Shown: positions 9,689 through 18,636, counted from the first letter of the stretch. The stretch: 64,000 nucleotides of DNA from Roseiarcus sp049513815 (GCA_049513815.1 JBEKVR010000001.1:26252-90251), one strand, 5' to 3'. Notes: generated from the sequence alone by a model not told the origin. A program made the numbers and translations.

Positions 9689-10563
9689 GCCGCCTCGCTG
9701 CGCACGGTCAGCGCGATCTGAAGCGCCGATAAGACAAGGATGACCAGCGTCAGCACGACCGACAACGCCGAGCTGTAACCGAGTTTGAACGACACGAACG
9801 AATTCTGATAGATCCAGTACACCGCAGTGAAGGTCTGTCCGCGTGGCGCGCCGGACGTCATGATGTAGAACTGGTCGAAGGCGAGCATCGAGCCGATTGC
9901 GCTGACCAGCGTCGTCAGCAACAGGATCCGCCGGGTGAGCGGCAGAATGACGAGGCAAACTCGACTCCAGTAGGTGGCGCCGTCCATGATCGCCGCTTCG
10001 ATGATGTCGGGATTGATCGATTGGATCCCCGACACGAACAACACCATGCCGAAGCCGACGACCTTCCAGGTAATTGAAATCACGACGGCCCAGAAGGCGA
10101 GATCGGCGGAGACGAACCAGACGATCGGTTCCTTGAGCACATGGAGATCGACCAGAAGCCTGTTGAACAGGCCCACCTGCTCGTCGAGCAACCAGAACCA
10201 CAGCAGGCTCGAGCTCGACAGGCCGATGATCACCGGCACGAACACGATCGTGCGCGTCAGGCGCTTGAGCGGCGTGTTGTCGAACGTCAGCAGCGCCAGC
10301 GCATAGCCGAGGCTCATCAAGATCGGCGTGAGGACGATCGTGTATTGGACGGTGAACGCCAGCGCGCGCCAGAAGCTGGAGTCGCGCCAGATGCGCAGAT
10401 AGTTCTCGACGCCGATGAAGCGACCGCCGCCGAGCAGCGACCGGTCGGTCAGCGACGTGGCGACGAGCTGACCGAGCGGAATGAGCACGAACACGGCGAC
10501 GAAGAGCAGGGCGGGCCCGATGAAGAGCCAGCCCTGCAATTGCCTCGAGCGTTGCGCTCGCAT
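9685..10563 (-). CDS. Carbohydrate ABC transporter permease, MalF type
   Basis: A 292-residue inner-membrane permease with six predicted membrane segments, beginning GWLFIGPALLFVAVFVLIPL. The conserved loop EAAIMDGATYWSRVCLVILP contacts the transport ATPase. It begins 34 bases after the end of the solute-binding protein gene and overlaps the next permease by four bases. Together the two permeases form the channel of a CUT1-type sugar importer. The substrate is unknown, but the downstream GH127 enzyme suggests an arabinose-containing oligosaccharide. Confidence 0.9.
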   Translation of the reverse strand: MRAQRSRQLQGWLFIGPALLFVAVFVLIPLGQLVATSLTDRSLLGGGRFIGVENYLRIWRDSSFWRALAFTVQYTIVLTPILMSLGYALALLTFDNTPLKRLTRTIVFVPVIIGLSSSSLLWFWLLDEQVGLFNRLLVDLHVLKEPIVWFVSADLAFWAVVISITWKVVGFGMVLFVSGIQSINPDIIEAAIMDGATYWSRVCLVILPLTRRILLLTTLVSAIGSMLAFDQFYIMTSGAPRGQTFTAVYWIYQNSFVSFKLGYSSALSVVLTLVILVLSALQIALTVRSEAA

Positions 10564-10597
10564 GTCCCGCCGCCTCTTCAGAGCGCCAAGCGGACGC

Positions 10598-11845
10598 TCA
10601 CTCGCTGGCGATGTCCTTCATCTTCTGACGCGCCTCTTTGATTGCGCCGTCGACGTCGCCGTCGAAAATGGCGCGCTGCAGCATGTTGATCCAGGGGCTG
10701 GAGTCGGAGTTGACCATGTCGGCGAAGTGATAAACCCACGGCACGTAGCCGATTCCGATCGCCTTGGCGGTGACGACGACGCGCGGATCGGCGGCGAAAT
10801 ACTTATTGTCGGCGAGCGCCGGCCGCGATGGCAGGATATTGTTCTTGGCGAGGCCTTCGAGCTGGGCTTCGTCGGTTAGCTCCCAGGCGATGAACGCCTT
10901 GGCGATGGCGAGGTGCTTGGAGCCCTTCGGGATCGCGACGACGTCGCCGCCGACGAACGAGGACGTCTGGCCTTCCTTCACGCCGGGCAGGAAGGTGACG
11001 CCGAAGCTCATGTTCGGCACGTCGTGCTTGAGCTCGGACAGCAGGAAGCCGCCGGTGCCCTGAATGCCGATCTTGCCGGTCTTGAAGATCGAGGCGAAAC
11101 TCGCGCCGCTGTCGGCCTGGGCGCTCTTCGGGATCAGCCCTTCGCTCCACATCTCCTTGAACTGTTCGAGCACTTGCTTGACGCCGTCGCCGGTCAGTGC
11201 GTCGTCTTGGCCATTGGCGGGCAGGATCTTCGAGCCCGCCGCGACCATCATCGGCGAGGTGGTGAAGATGTTGCAGCCGGGGCAGGCGCCGGAGAAATAG
11301 AAGCCGTAGATGTCGGGACCGAGCGCGCGGATCTTCTTCGCGTCCTCATGGATCTCGGCGATCGTGCGCGGCGGCTTCTCGGGGTCGAGCCCCGCCTGCT
11401 TGAACAGGTCCTTGTTCCAGACGAGGATCGAAACGTCGGGGGTGAAGCCGGCGCCGTAGAGCTTGCCCTGGTAGGTGGCGATGTCGACGTAGGCCTTGGC
11501 GACGGAGGCGAAGTTCGGATCGGCCTTCAGCTCTGCGGTGAGGTCTTCGAGGAAGCCGGCCTTCATGAAATCCGGCATGTAGATGAGGTCAAACGACACG
11601 AGGTCGGGAACTTCGTTGGCCTGAACGCCGGTGGCGAGCTTGGTGACCATCTGGGTGTCGGGGATCGTGGTCAGCTCGATCTTGTCGGGATGGGTCGAAT
11701 TCCAGAGGTCGACCAGGTGGGCGGCGGCGTTGGTGCCGCTGGCGCGCACCCACATGGTCAGGTTGTCGGCGAAAGCACTGGAGGCGAAGGCCGCGGTCCC
11801 CATCAAGAGGGCGGCGAACGCGGCGCAGGTGGACCGCTTGTTCAT
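10598..11845 (-). CDS. Sugar ABC transporter substrate-binding protein
   Basis: A 415-residue periplasmic protein of the family-1 (MalE/UgpB-like) binding proteins. The N-terminal signal peptide (MNKRSTCAAFAALLMGTAAF, cleaved near SAFA-D) identifies 11845 as the start, and GGGAGAAACGCC precedes the ATG. The mature region begins DNLTMWVRASG and contains the usual family blocks (GFTPDVSILVWNKDLFKQAG and FVGGDVVAIPKGSKH). It is the first gene of a five-gene operon and should bind the sugar delivered to the two permeases. An extended open frame upstream runs through a palindromic operator and is rejected. Confidence 0.92.
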   Translation of the reverse strand: MNKRSTCAAFAALLMGTAAFASSAFADNLTMWVRASGTNAAAHLVDLWNSTHPDKIELTTIPDTQMVTKLATGVQANEVPDLVSFDLIYMPDFMKAGFLEDLTAELKADPNFASVAKAYVDIATYQGKLYGAGFTPDVSILVWNKDLFKQAGLDPEKPPRTIAEIHEDAKKIRALGPDIYGFYFSGACPGCNIFTTSPMMVAAGSKILPANGQDDALTGDGVKQVLEQFKEMWSEGLIPKSAQADSGASFASIFKTGKIGIQGTGGFLLSELKHDVPNMSFGVTFLPGVKEGQTSSFVGGDVVAIPKGSKHLAIAKAFIAWELTDEAQLEGLAKNNILPSRPALADNKYFAADPRVVVTAKAIGIGYVPWVYHFADMVNSDSSPWINMLQRAIFDGDVDGAIKEARQKMKDIASE

Positions 11846-11902
11846 GGCGTTTCTCCCGGGAAAACTCGAGGACAGTTCGTTCTCGAAAAAAGCTCTCCCA
11901 TA

Positions 11903-11924
11903 TTTGGGAAAAGCTTTTCCCAAA
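11903..11924. promoter_or_regulatory. Perfect 22-bp palindrome, candidate LacI-type operator
   Basis: The arms TTTGGGAAAAG and CTTTTCCCAAA form an uninterrupted perfect palindrome 58 bases upstream of the binding-protein ATG. Just next to it, 11887-11901, lies an imperfect similar half (AAAAAGCTCTCCCA), so there may be two sites in tandem. Size, symmetry and AT-rich core fit LacI-family operators. The regulator encoded in the operon is the natural candidate. Binding is inferred. Confidence 0.6.
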
Positions 11925-12130
11925 GACTGTAGCGCCGATGGCGAACGGCGGCAAGATCGGGATCGCCGAGCCGCCGGGGCAAGGCGCCGCAGCGCACGAA
12001 GCCGTTCGGTCTCACGCGAGTCCGGAGATAAATCAATGAATTAACGAAGAAGGTTCACACGCCGCGGCTGGCGCGGGCGCTTGTCGGAGGGGCGTTTGAC
12101 GTCTTCAAGGTCGCGCTTCGTTCCGCCGCC

Positions 12131-12904
12131 TCAGCGGCCTCGCGACGGCCCGAGCAGGCGGTCGAGGATCCTCTCCTCCAGCCGGCCGAATTCGGGCGAA
12201 CCGCGCAGGCGCGGCCGCGGCGGCGCGACGTCGAGGTCCAGCGCGACGGCGCCGCCTTCGAGCAGCACGATGCGATCGGCGAGGGCAATCGCCTCGGCGA
12301 CGTCGTGGGTGACAAGCAGGGCGGTGAAGCCCTCGCGCCGCCACGCCGTTTCGAGCAACGACTGCATTTCGATCCGCGTCAGCGCGTCAAGCGCGCCGAG
12401 CGGCTCGTCGAGCGCGAGCACGCGCGGCCGGCTGACCAGGGCCCGCGCCAGGGCGACGCGCTGCTTCTGGCCGCCCGACAGGGTCGCCGGCCAGTCGGCG
12501 GCGCGGTCGGCGAGTCCCACCGCCGCGAGCGCTTCGAGAGCGCGCCGCCGCGCGTCCGCTTGGCGCCGCCGTGCGCCGAGGCCGACTTCAACATTGGCGA
12601 TGACGTCCGCCCACGGCAGCAACCGCGGCTCCTGGAACATCACGCGCGGAGCGACGTCGGCGCCGCCATCGAAGTCGATCGCGCCGGCGTCGGGCGCATC
12701 GAGGCCGGCGATCAGCCGCAGCAGCGTGCTCTTGCCGCAGCCGCTGCGGCCGATGACGGCGACGAACTGGCCGGCGGCGATGTCGAGGTCGAGCCCGCGC
12801 AGCACCTTCTTGTCGCCGAACGCCTTGACGATTCCGCGCAGTTTGAGAGACGCGGCGGGGGCGTCTGCAACGCCGCGCTGCGAAACGGTTGCGGCCAGGC
12901 TCAT
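12131..12904 (-). CDS. ssuB: Aliphatic sulfonate ABC transporter ATP-binding protein
   Basis: A 257-residue ABC ATPase of the nitrate/sulfonate/taurine class. It shows Walker A (GRSGCGKSTLL), the signature LSGGQKQRVALARAL, Walker B (VLALDEPLGALD) and the switch His (LLVTHDVAEA). The start MSLAATVSQ at 12904 is chosen because it lies four bases after the permease stop. It would energise uptake of alkanesulfonates with the adjacent ssuA and ssuC. It is the last gene of the minus-strand ssu operon. The sequence itself is intact although its permease partner is frameshifted. Confidence 0.88.
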   Translation of the reverse strand: MSLAATVSQRGVADAPAASLKLRGIVKAFGDKKVLRGLDLDIAAGQFVAVIGRSGCGKSTLLRLIAGLDAPDAGAIDFDGGADVAPRVMFQEPRLLPWADVIANVEVGLGARRRQADARRRALEALAAVGLADRAADWPATLSGGQKQRVALARALVSRPRVLALDEPLGALDALTRIEMQSLLETAWRREGFTALLVTHDVAEAIALADRIVLLEGGAVALDLDVAPPRPRLRGSPEFGRLEERILDRLLGPSRGR

Positions 12905-12908
12905 GACG

Positions 12909-13741
12909 TCAATCTCCGTGCAGGGCCGGACGCCAGGCGAGGCAGGTGCGTTCGAGCGCGCGCACAACCACATCGGCAAGCTTGCCGAGCAGCGCGTAGA
13001 TCACGATCGCCAGCACGATGACGTCGATCTGCATGAATTCGCGCGCCTGCATCGCCATGTGCCGACGCCGGACTGCGCCGCGATGGTCTCGGCGACGATC
13101 AGCGTCAGCCACATGATTCCCAGCGCGTAGCGCAGGCCGACGAAGATGGAGGGTAGGGCGCCGGGCAGGATGACGCGGCGAAACAGCTCGAAACGGCGCA
13201 TGCCGTAGCTCCTCGCCATCTCGACGAGCTGCGGATCGACCGAGCGCACGCCATGCAGCGTGTTGGCGTAAATGGGGAAGAACACGCCGAGCGCGACGAG
13301 GAACAGCTTCGCCGCCTCGTCGATGCCGAACCAGACGATGACGAGGGGAATCAGCGCGAGGTGAGGAATGTTGCGCGCCATCTGCAGGGTCGTGTCGGTG
13401 ACGCGGTCGCTCAACCGCGAAAGGCCGTTGGCGAGCCCGAAGGCGAATCCGATCGCGCCGCCGACGACGAGGCCAGCCAAAGCGCGCAGGAAACTAACCT
13501 CGACGTTGCGCGGCAAGTCGCCCGACAGCGTCAGCCGCCAACCGGCGGCGAGAACGGCGAGCGGCGAGGGTAGCAACGATTCCGACAGCCATCCGAGCGA
13601 CGCGCTCGCCTGCCAGACGAAGACAAGAAGCGTCGGGGCGATCCAACCGATGGCGGGAGCGAGCCGGCGTTTGAAGTCGAGGCGAAGCGCGAGCCGCGAC
13701 GTTCGCAGCGGTTGCTGCAGGCTGGTTGCGGCGTCGGCCAT
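12909..13741 (-). pseudogene. ssuC: Sulfonate ABC transporter permease, frameshifted
   Basis: From ATG 13741 the frame encodes a typical SsuC permease (N-terminal cytoplasmic stretch, then membrane segments such as APTLLVFVWQASASLGW and the loop SYGMRRFELFRRVILPGALP) as far as AAQSGVG. It then turns into non-permease sequence (TWRCRRANS) and stops at 13001. The expected C-terminus, MAMQAREFMQIDVIVLAIVI to LACRPALHGD-like residues, continues in another frame to a stop at 12909. One base is missing at 13060/13061: restoring it would give GVGYMAMQAR. The truncated product lacks the last membrane segment. Either the gene is inactivated or the base is a sequencing error. Confidence 0.82.
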
Positions 13742-13824
13742 GTGGTTGGTCTTTCCACTTGTGGTCGGCAGGAGGATCTCGGCGGCCGCCGCAGGAGGCC
13801 AGCGGCGGCCGCCGACGCTCGGGA

Positions 13825-14979
13825 TTACTCGGCGGCGATCGCCGGCCGGAACGCGCCGACGCCGAACTCGCCGGGCGCCGTGCCGTGGTTGAAGCGATTC
13901 GCTTCGCCGATCCCGAGTTCTGGAAACAGGAGTTCTGCGACTTTGTAGGCTTCTTCGAGATGGGGGTAGCCGGAGGCGATGACGGTCTCGATTCCGAGCG
14001 CCTGATATTCGCGCAGGCGCGCTGCGACTGTCTTGGGGTCGCCGACCAGCGCGGTGCCGGCGCCGCGTCGCACGAGGCCGATGCCGGCCCAGAGATTGGG
14101 CGCGATCTCGAGCCCGTCGCGTCGCCCGCCGTGGTGAAGGGCGGTCATCCGCCGCTGGCCGACAGAGTCGGAATCCTCGGCGAACTTCTTCTGCGCCGCG
14201 GCGATCGCCTCTTGGGAGAGGTTGGCGATCAGCTTGTCGGCGACACCCCAGGCCTCGGCCTCGGTTTCGCGGACGATGAGATGGAGGCGGATGCCGAACT
14301 TGACCACGCGGCCGCGCGCCGCCGCCCTTACGCGTACCGCCTCGATCTTTTCGGCCACCTGCGCCGGCGGCTCGCCCCAGATTAGGTAGACGTCGACCTG
14401 ATCGGCGGCAAGAGCGAACGCCGGCTCAGACGAGCCGCCGAACCAGATCGGCAGTTTGGGCTGCACGGTCGGGAACAACAGCTTCGCGCCCTTCACCTGC
14501 ACGTAGCGGCCCGAATAGTCGACCGTCTCGCCGGCCAGCAGTCGGCGATAGACTGTCAGAAATTCTGCCGCATGGGCGTAGCGATCGTCGTGCGAAAGAA
14601 AGATGCCCTCGCTGGCGAGCTCTTTGGGGTCGCCGCCGGCGACGACGTTGACCAGGAACCGGCCGTTGCTGATGCGGTCGAGCGCCGCAGTCTGCCGCGC
14701 GAAATGAGTCGGAGTCGCGAGGCCCGGCCGCAGCGCGGCGAGGAAGCGCAGCCGCTCGGTGTGCGACGCGAGCGCGGCGGCGACGATCCACGGGTCTTCG
14801 CAATGAGAGCCGACCGGGATCAGCGCGCCGCCGAAGCCGAGCCGGTCGGCCGCCTGGGCGATCTGCTTGAGGTACGAGAAGTCGGCCGGCCGCGCCCCCT
14901 TGTCGCTGCCGAGATAGGCGCCGTCGCCGCTGACGGGAATGAACCAGAAGACGTCCAGCGGTTTGTTTGCTGTGCTCAT
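13825..14979 (-). CDS. ssuD: FMNH2-dependent alkanesulfonate monooxygenase
   Basis: A 384-residue bacterial luciferase-like TIM-barrel protein. It oxidises alkanesulfonates with reduced flavin and oxygen to an aldehyde and sulfite. Family blocks are present: FWFIPVSGDG at the N-terminus, GSHCEDPWIVAAALA with Cys60 (the conserved active-site region Cys), GRFLVNVVAGGDP, and IWFGGSSEPAFALAADQVDVY. Length equals characterised SsuD. It needs a flavin reductase partner, and the nearby candidate (16309-16911) carries a stop codon. It lies between ssuA and ssuC in the minus-strand operon. Confidence 0.95.
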   Translation of the reverse strand: MSTANKPLDVFWFIPVSGDGAYLGSDKGARPADFSYLKQIAQAADRLGFGGALIPVGSHCEDPWIVAAALASHTERLRFLAALRPGLATPTHFARQTAALDRISNGRFLVNVVAGGDPKELASEGIFLSHDDRYAHAAEFLTVYRRLLAGETVDYSGRYVQVKGAKLLFPTVQPKLPIWFGGSSEPAFALAADQVDVYLIWGEPPAQVAEKIEAVRVRAAARGRVVKFGIRLHLIVRETEAEAWGVADKLIANLSQEAIAAAQKKFAEDSDSVGQRRMTALHHGGRRDGLEIAPNLWAGIGLVRRGAGTALVGDPKTVAARLREYQALGIETVIASGYPHLEEAYKVAELLFPELGIGEANRFNHGTAPGEFGVGAFRPAIAAE

Positions 14980-15007
14980 GATCAGGCCTCGTGGGTCTCG
15001 TGGACTT

Positions 15008-15955
15008 TCAGGCGGTCTGCTTCCAGAACCAGACGATGTCGCGCACGACGATTGGCGCCGGGATCAGGCCGAGCCGCTGGAAGCGGTCAGCGACCGCCTG
15101 CTGCTGAGCGACCACGGCGTCGGTCAGCGGCCCGAAGCTGAATTCGGCGCGATCGACCGAACGCTTCTGCGCCGCGAGGTCGACGCCGCTTGCTTCCGCC
15201 CACAGGGCTGCGGTCTCGTCGCGATGCTCGCCGGCCCAGCTTGTCGCCTTGGCGATTTCTTCGTTGACGGCGGCGACGATGTCGGCGTGCTTGGCGAGGA
15301 AATCGCGGTTGGCGAGGAAGAAGCTGTTCTGCACCGTCGCCTTGGGGTCGATCGGCAACGGCCGCGCCTTCTGCTTCAGCTCGGCGATGGCGTAGAACGG
15401 GTCCCAGATCGACCAGGCGTCGATCGCGCCGCGCGAGAACGCCGAGGCGGCGTCGGCGGGCGCGAGATAAACGGGCTCGATGTCGGCCCAGGCGATCGCC
15501 TCGCTCTCGAGCGCCGAGACGAGCAGATTGTGCGCGCTCGAGCCCTTGGCGACGCCGATCTTCTTGCCTTTAAGATCGGCGAGAGCCTTGGCTGGAGAGT
15601 CGGCGGGGACGACGATCGCCTGGCCGTATCCGCGCGCCGGGATGGCGGCGACATAAGCTATTGCAGCGCGCGCGGCCTGGGCGAAAATCGGCGGCGCGTC
15701 GCCGGTGTAGCCGTAGTCGACGGCGCCGGCGTTGACCGCTTCGAGCAGCGGCGGGCCGAAGGCGAACTCGACCCATTTGACCGTCACGCCCTGCGGCTCG
15801 AAGTGCTGCTCAAGGCGTTTCTGCGCTTTCACCACCAGCGGGATCGCGGTTTTCTGGTAGCCGATCCTCAGTTCGCGCGGCGCGTCGGCGCGGGCCGGCG
15901 CCGCGCCGGCGACCGCCAGCGAGGCGGTCGAGATCAGAAACGTTCTCCGATTCAT
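15008..15955 (-). CDS. ssuA: Aliphatic sulfonate-binding periplasmic protein
   Basis: A 315-residue binding protein whose twin-Arg-like signal (MNRRTFLISTASLAVAGAA, cleavage near ARA-DA) fixes the start at 15955, with AAGGGG in front. Family blocks are ELRIGYQKTAIPLVVKAQ, GVAKGSSAHNLLV and GAIDAWSIWDPFYA. It delivers alkanesulfonates to the SsuBC importer. It is the first gene of the ssu operon, which diverges from the small gene at 16063. The AT-rich 107 bases between them must hold the promoter, but I could not assign -35 and -10 boxes with confidence. Confidence 0.92.
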   Translation of the reverse strand: MNRRTFLISTASLAVAGAAPARADAPRELRIGYQKTAIPLVVKAQKRLEQHFEPQGVTVKWVEFAFGPPLLEAVNAGAVDYGYTGDAPPIFAQAARAAIAYVAAIPARGYGQAIVVPADSPAKALADLKGKKIGVAKGSSAHNLLVSALESEAIAWADIEPVYLAPADAASAFSRGAIDAWSIWDPFYAIAELKQKARPLPIDPKATVQNSFFLANRDFLAKHADIVAAVNEEIAKATSWAGEHRDETAALWAEASGVDLAAQKRSVDRAEFSFGPLTDAVVAQQQAVADRFQRLGLIPAPIVVRDIVWFWKQTA

Positions 15956-16062
15956 CGCAAACCCCTTGTATTTCAAGTGGCGCCACCCATTCGGCGCTTG
16001 CCTCGCGTCAAACAATGATGTATGTCTATCAAAATTATCAACTAACAAATTCGAGGCTGCCC

Positions 16063-16260
16063 ATGACACGAAGCTTCGACGCCGTTTCACCGACGATCAG
16101 GCGAATCTCCCGCGTGCGCGCCGCGTCCGGCGCGGCGTGGCGGCGCATCGGCGCCTGGAGCCGAAAGATCGTCGCCGCGCTGCGAGATCCCCAGCCTCAG
16201 TCGCCGGAAGACTACGAGCGAGAATTGCGCGAGCGTGTCTTCCATCCGCCGCAGGCGTGA
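16063..16260 (+). CDS. Small basic hypothetical protein
   Basis: A 65-residue open frame, divergent from ssuA and ending 48 bases before the flavin reductase start. The ATG at 16063 is preceded by GAGG at 16053. An in-frame ATG at 16015 would add 16 residues encoded by the AT-rich promoter region and is less likely. The N-terminal 45 residues are rich in Arg (RRISRVRAASGAAWRRIGAW), and the C-terminus is acidic (SPEDYERELRERVF). I do not recognise a family. Its reality is supported only by position and a plausible ribosome-binding site. Confidence 0.4.
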   Translation: MTRSFDAVSPTIRRISRVRAASGAAWRRIGAWSRKIVAALRDPQPQSPEDYERELRERVFHPPQA

Positions 16261-16308
16261 CCTCGACGACCGCGCCATGCCCACAGACGATTGACGAGGG
16301 ACTTTCGC

Positions 16309-16911
16309 ATGACCGTGTTGGCTGCCGTCGACGCCTTTCGCCGGGCCTCTCCAAGCGGAACCACGCTTGTCGAAGCTGACGTCGATGCGTTTCGCGCCGC
16401 CATGCGCCATCTCGCGAGCGGCGTTTGTCTCGTCACCCGCAGCGCCGGCGGTGTGCGCGCAGGCATGACTGCGACTGCGGTCGCGTCGCTCTCGCTCGAT
16501 CCGCCGACGCTGATCGTCTGCGTCAATCGCGCGGCGTCGATTTACGCCGGCCTGACGCCCGGCGCCGCCCTCGGCGTCAGCGTTCTCGGCGCCGACCATC
16601 GCGAATTCGCCGAGCGTTTCGCCGGACGGACCGGCGAGGAAGGCGCCGAACGGTTTCGCGAGGGCCGCTGGCGAATCGCGCCGAACGGCGCGCCGCTATT
16701 GTAGGACGCGCTCGCCGCGTTCGCGTGCGAGGTCGAAGAGATCGTCGAGCGTAACACTCACGCCATCGTCATCGGCCGCGTCAAACACGCCGCGACGGCC
16801 TCAGGCGGCGGCGCGCTCGTCTACTGGCGCGGCGGTTACGATCAACTGGGCTGGAGCGACGACGAACTGGCGCGCGCAACCGGCCTGTCGCCGCAAAACG
16901 CGCGCCGCTGA
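16309..16911 (+). pseudogene. Flavin reductase family protein interrupted by an amber stop
   Basis: The frame starts at ATG 16309 (GAGGGAC upstream). It encodes a flavin reductase-like (HpaC/RutF type) FMN-binding split barrel: GVCLVTR, AGMTATAVASLSLDPPTLIV and SVLGADHREFAERFAG. After NGAPLL there is a TAG at 16702-16704. The same frame then continues with clear family sequence (DALAAFACEVEEIVERNTHA, HAIVIGRVKHA, LVYWRGGYDQLG) to TGA at 16909-16911. Full length would be 200 residues, whereas the truncated product has 131. The stop removes part of the FMN-binding fold. The gene would supply reduced flavin to SsuD. Readthrough or sequencing error cannot be excluded. Confidence 0.85.
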
Positions 16912-17167
16912 GGCGAGGTCGCGTCAAACGGCGCTTCGCGCGACGAGGCCTCGTCGCTGAATTTCCGATTGACGCCCGTTAAGCGCCCGCCGAGCCGCGC
17001 GACGAGCCGGGGATTGACAGCCGTCGCGCCCCGCGCGCCATTGCGCCCTGGCGGCTATGTTCGGCCGCTCGGCTGAAGCCTCGAAGCACCGCTCGCCGCC
17101 TCAGGAAGGCGGACGGGCGCGCTTCGCTCGGCGAGGCCCCACATTCCGCCAGACGAAAGGCGAAACG

Positions 17168-18616
17168 ATGTTGAAGCTCAACGACCCGTCGCTGTTGCGC
17201 GACCGCGCCTATATCGGCGGCGTCTGGGCCGAGACGGCGAATCGCAAGGCGGTCTACAACCCAGCCAACGGCGCGCTGATCGCCGAAGTCGCCGACGTTG
17301 GCGTCGCCGGCGCGCGCGCGGCGATCGACGCCGCCGCGGCGGCGTTTCCCGCCTGGTCGGCCAAGACCGCGCGCGAGCGCTCGGCGATCCTCCTCGAGTG
17401 GAACCGGCTGATGCTCGACAACGCCGACGACCTCGCACGCATTCTAACCGCCGAGATGGGCAAGCCGTTGGCCGAAGCGAGAGGCGAGATCCTCTACGGC
17501 GCGAGCTTCGTCGAATGGTTCGCACAGGAAGCGCGGCGGGTCTACGGCGACGTGATTCCCGGCCATCTCGCCGACAAGCGCATCCTCGTCCTCAAGCAGC
17601 CGATCGGCGTCGCGGCGGCGATTACGCCGTGGAACTTCCCCAACGCGATGATCGCGCGCAAGGTCGCGCCCGCTCTTGCCGCCGGCTGCACGTTCGTCTC
17701 GCGCCCGGCCGAGCTGACGCCGCTTTCGGCCCTGGCGATGGCGGCGCTCGGCGAGCGCGCCGGCGTTCCCGCCGGCGTCTTCAACGTCGTCACCAGCGCC
17801 GACGCGTCTGGCGTCGGCCAGGAATTCTGCGCCAACCCGAAAGTGCGCAAGATCTCGTTCACCGGCTCGACGCGAGTCGGCTCGATCCTGATGCGCCAGA
17901 GCGCCGACGGCATCAAGAAGCTCAGCCTCGAGCTCGGCGGCAACGCGCCGTTCATCGTCTTCGATGACGCCGATCTCGACCAAGCGGTCGAAGGCGCGTT
18001 GATCGCCAAGTTCCGCAACGCCGGCCAGACCTGCGTCTGCGCCAACCGCATCTATGTACAGCGCGGCGTATTCGAGCCGTTCGCCGACAAGCTCGCCACG
18101 GCGGTCGCTAAGCTGAAGGTCGGCGACGGGGCCGAGCCGGGCGTGCAGATCGGTCCGGTGATCTCGCCCGCGGCGCTGGCCAAGATCGAGGCGCACGTCG
18201 CCGATGCGCTGGCGCACGGCGCCAAGGCGGCGGTCGGCGGCAAGCGCCATCCGGCCGGCGCGTTGTTCTATGAGCCGACCGTGCTCGTCGGCGCCGACGC
18301 GACGATGAAACTCGCGCGCGAGGAAACCTTCGGCCCAGTCGCGCCGCTGTTCGCCTTCGACACGGTCGAGGACGTGATCGCGATGGCCAACGACACCGAA
18401 TTCGGCCTTGCCTCCTACTTTTACGCGCGCGATCTCTCGCGGGTGTGGAAGGTGGCGGAGGCGCTCGAATACGGCATGGTCGGCGTCAACACCGGCCTGA
18501 TCTCGACCGCCGAGGCGCCGTTCGGCGGCGTCAAGGCGTCGGGAATCGGCCGCGAAGGATCGAAATACGGCATCGACGAATATCTGACCCTCAAATACGT
18601 CTGCCTGTCGGTCTAA
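17168..18616 (+). CDS. gabD: NAD(P)-dependent succinate-semialdehyde dehydrogenase
   Basis: A 482-residue aldehyde dehydrogenase that oxidises succinate semialdehyde to succinate (end of the GABA shunt). The ATG at 17168 is preceded by AAAGG. Catalytic residues are visible: Glu255 (LELGGNAPFIVF) and Cys289 (NAGQTCVCANRIYVQ). The cofactor motif FTGSTRVGSILM and the C-terminal EAPFGGVKASGIGREGS are also present. The CVC arrangement and overall length match the GabD branch. A different semialdehyde substrate is possible, since the family is broad. It stands alone: upstream is a 256-base gap, and downstream it converges on a small open frame and the chemoreceptor. Confidence 0.9.
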   Translation: MLKLNDPSLLRDRAYIGGVWAETANRKAVYNPANGALIAEVADVGVAGARAAIDAAAAAFPAWSAKTARERSAILLEWNRLMLDNADDLARILTAEMGKPLAEARGEILYGASFVEWFAQEARRVYGDVIPGHLADKRILVLKQPIGVAAAITPWNFPNAMIARKVAPALAAGCTFVSRPAELTPLSALAMAALGERAGVPAGVFNVVTSADASGVGQEFCANPKVRKISFTGSTRVGSILMRQSADGIKKLSLELGGNAPFIVFDDADLDQAVEGALIAKFRNAGQTCVCANRIYVQRGVFEPFADKLATAVAKLKVGDGAEPGVQIGPVISPAALAKIEAHVADALAHGAKAAVGGKRHPAGALFYEPTVLVGADATMKLAREETFGPVAPLFAFDTVEDVIAMANDTEFGLASYFYARDLSRVWKVAEALEYGMVGVNTGLISTAEAPFGGVKASGIGREGSKYGIDEYLTLKYVCLSV

Positions 18617-18636
18617 GTCCGCGTTCGTTGCGACCG

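Noticed and set aside
11846..11923. Upstream extension of the sugar-binding protein
   Set aside because: The extension would translate the palindromic operator and lacks a signal peptide. The ATG at 11845 has both ribosome-binding site and signal peptide.
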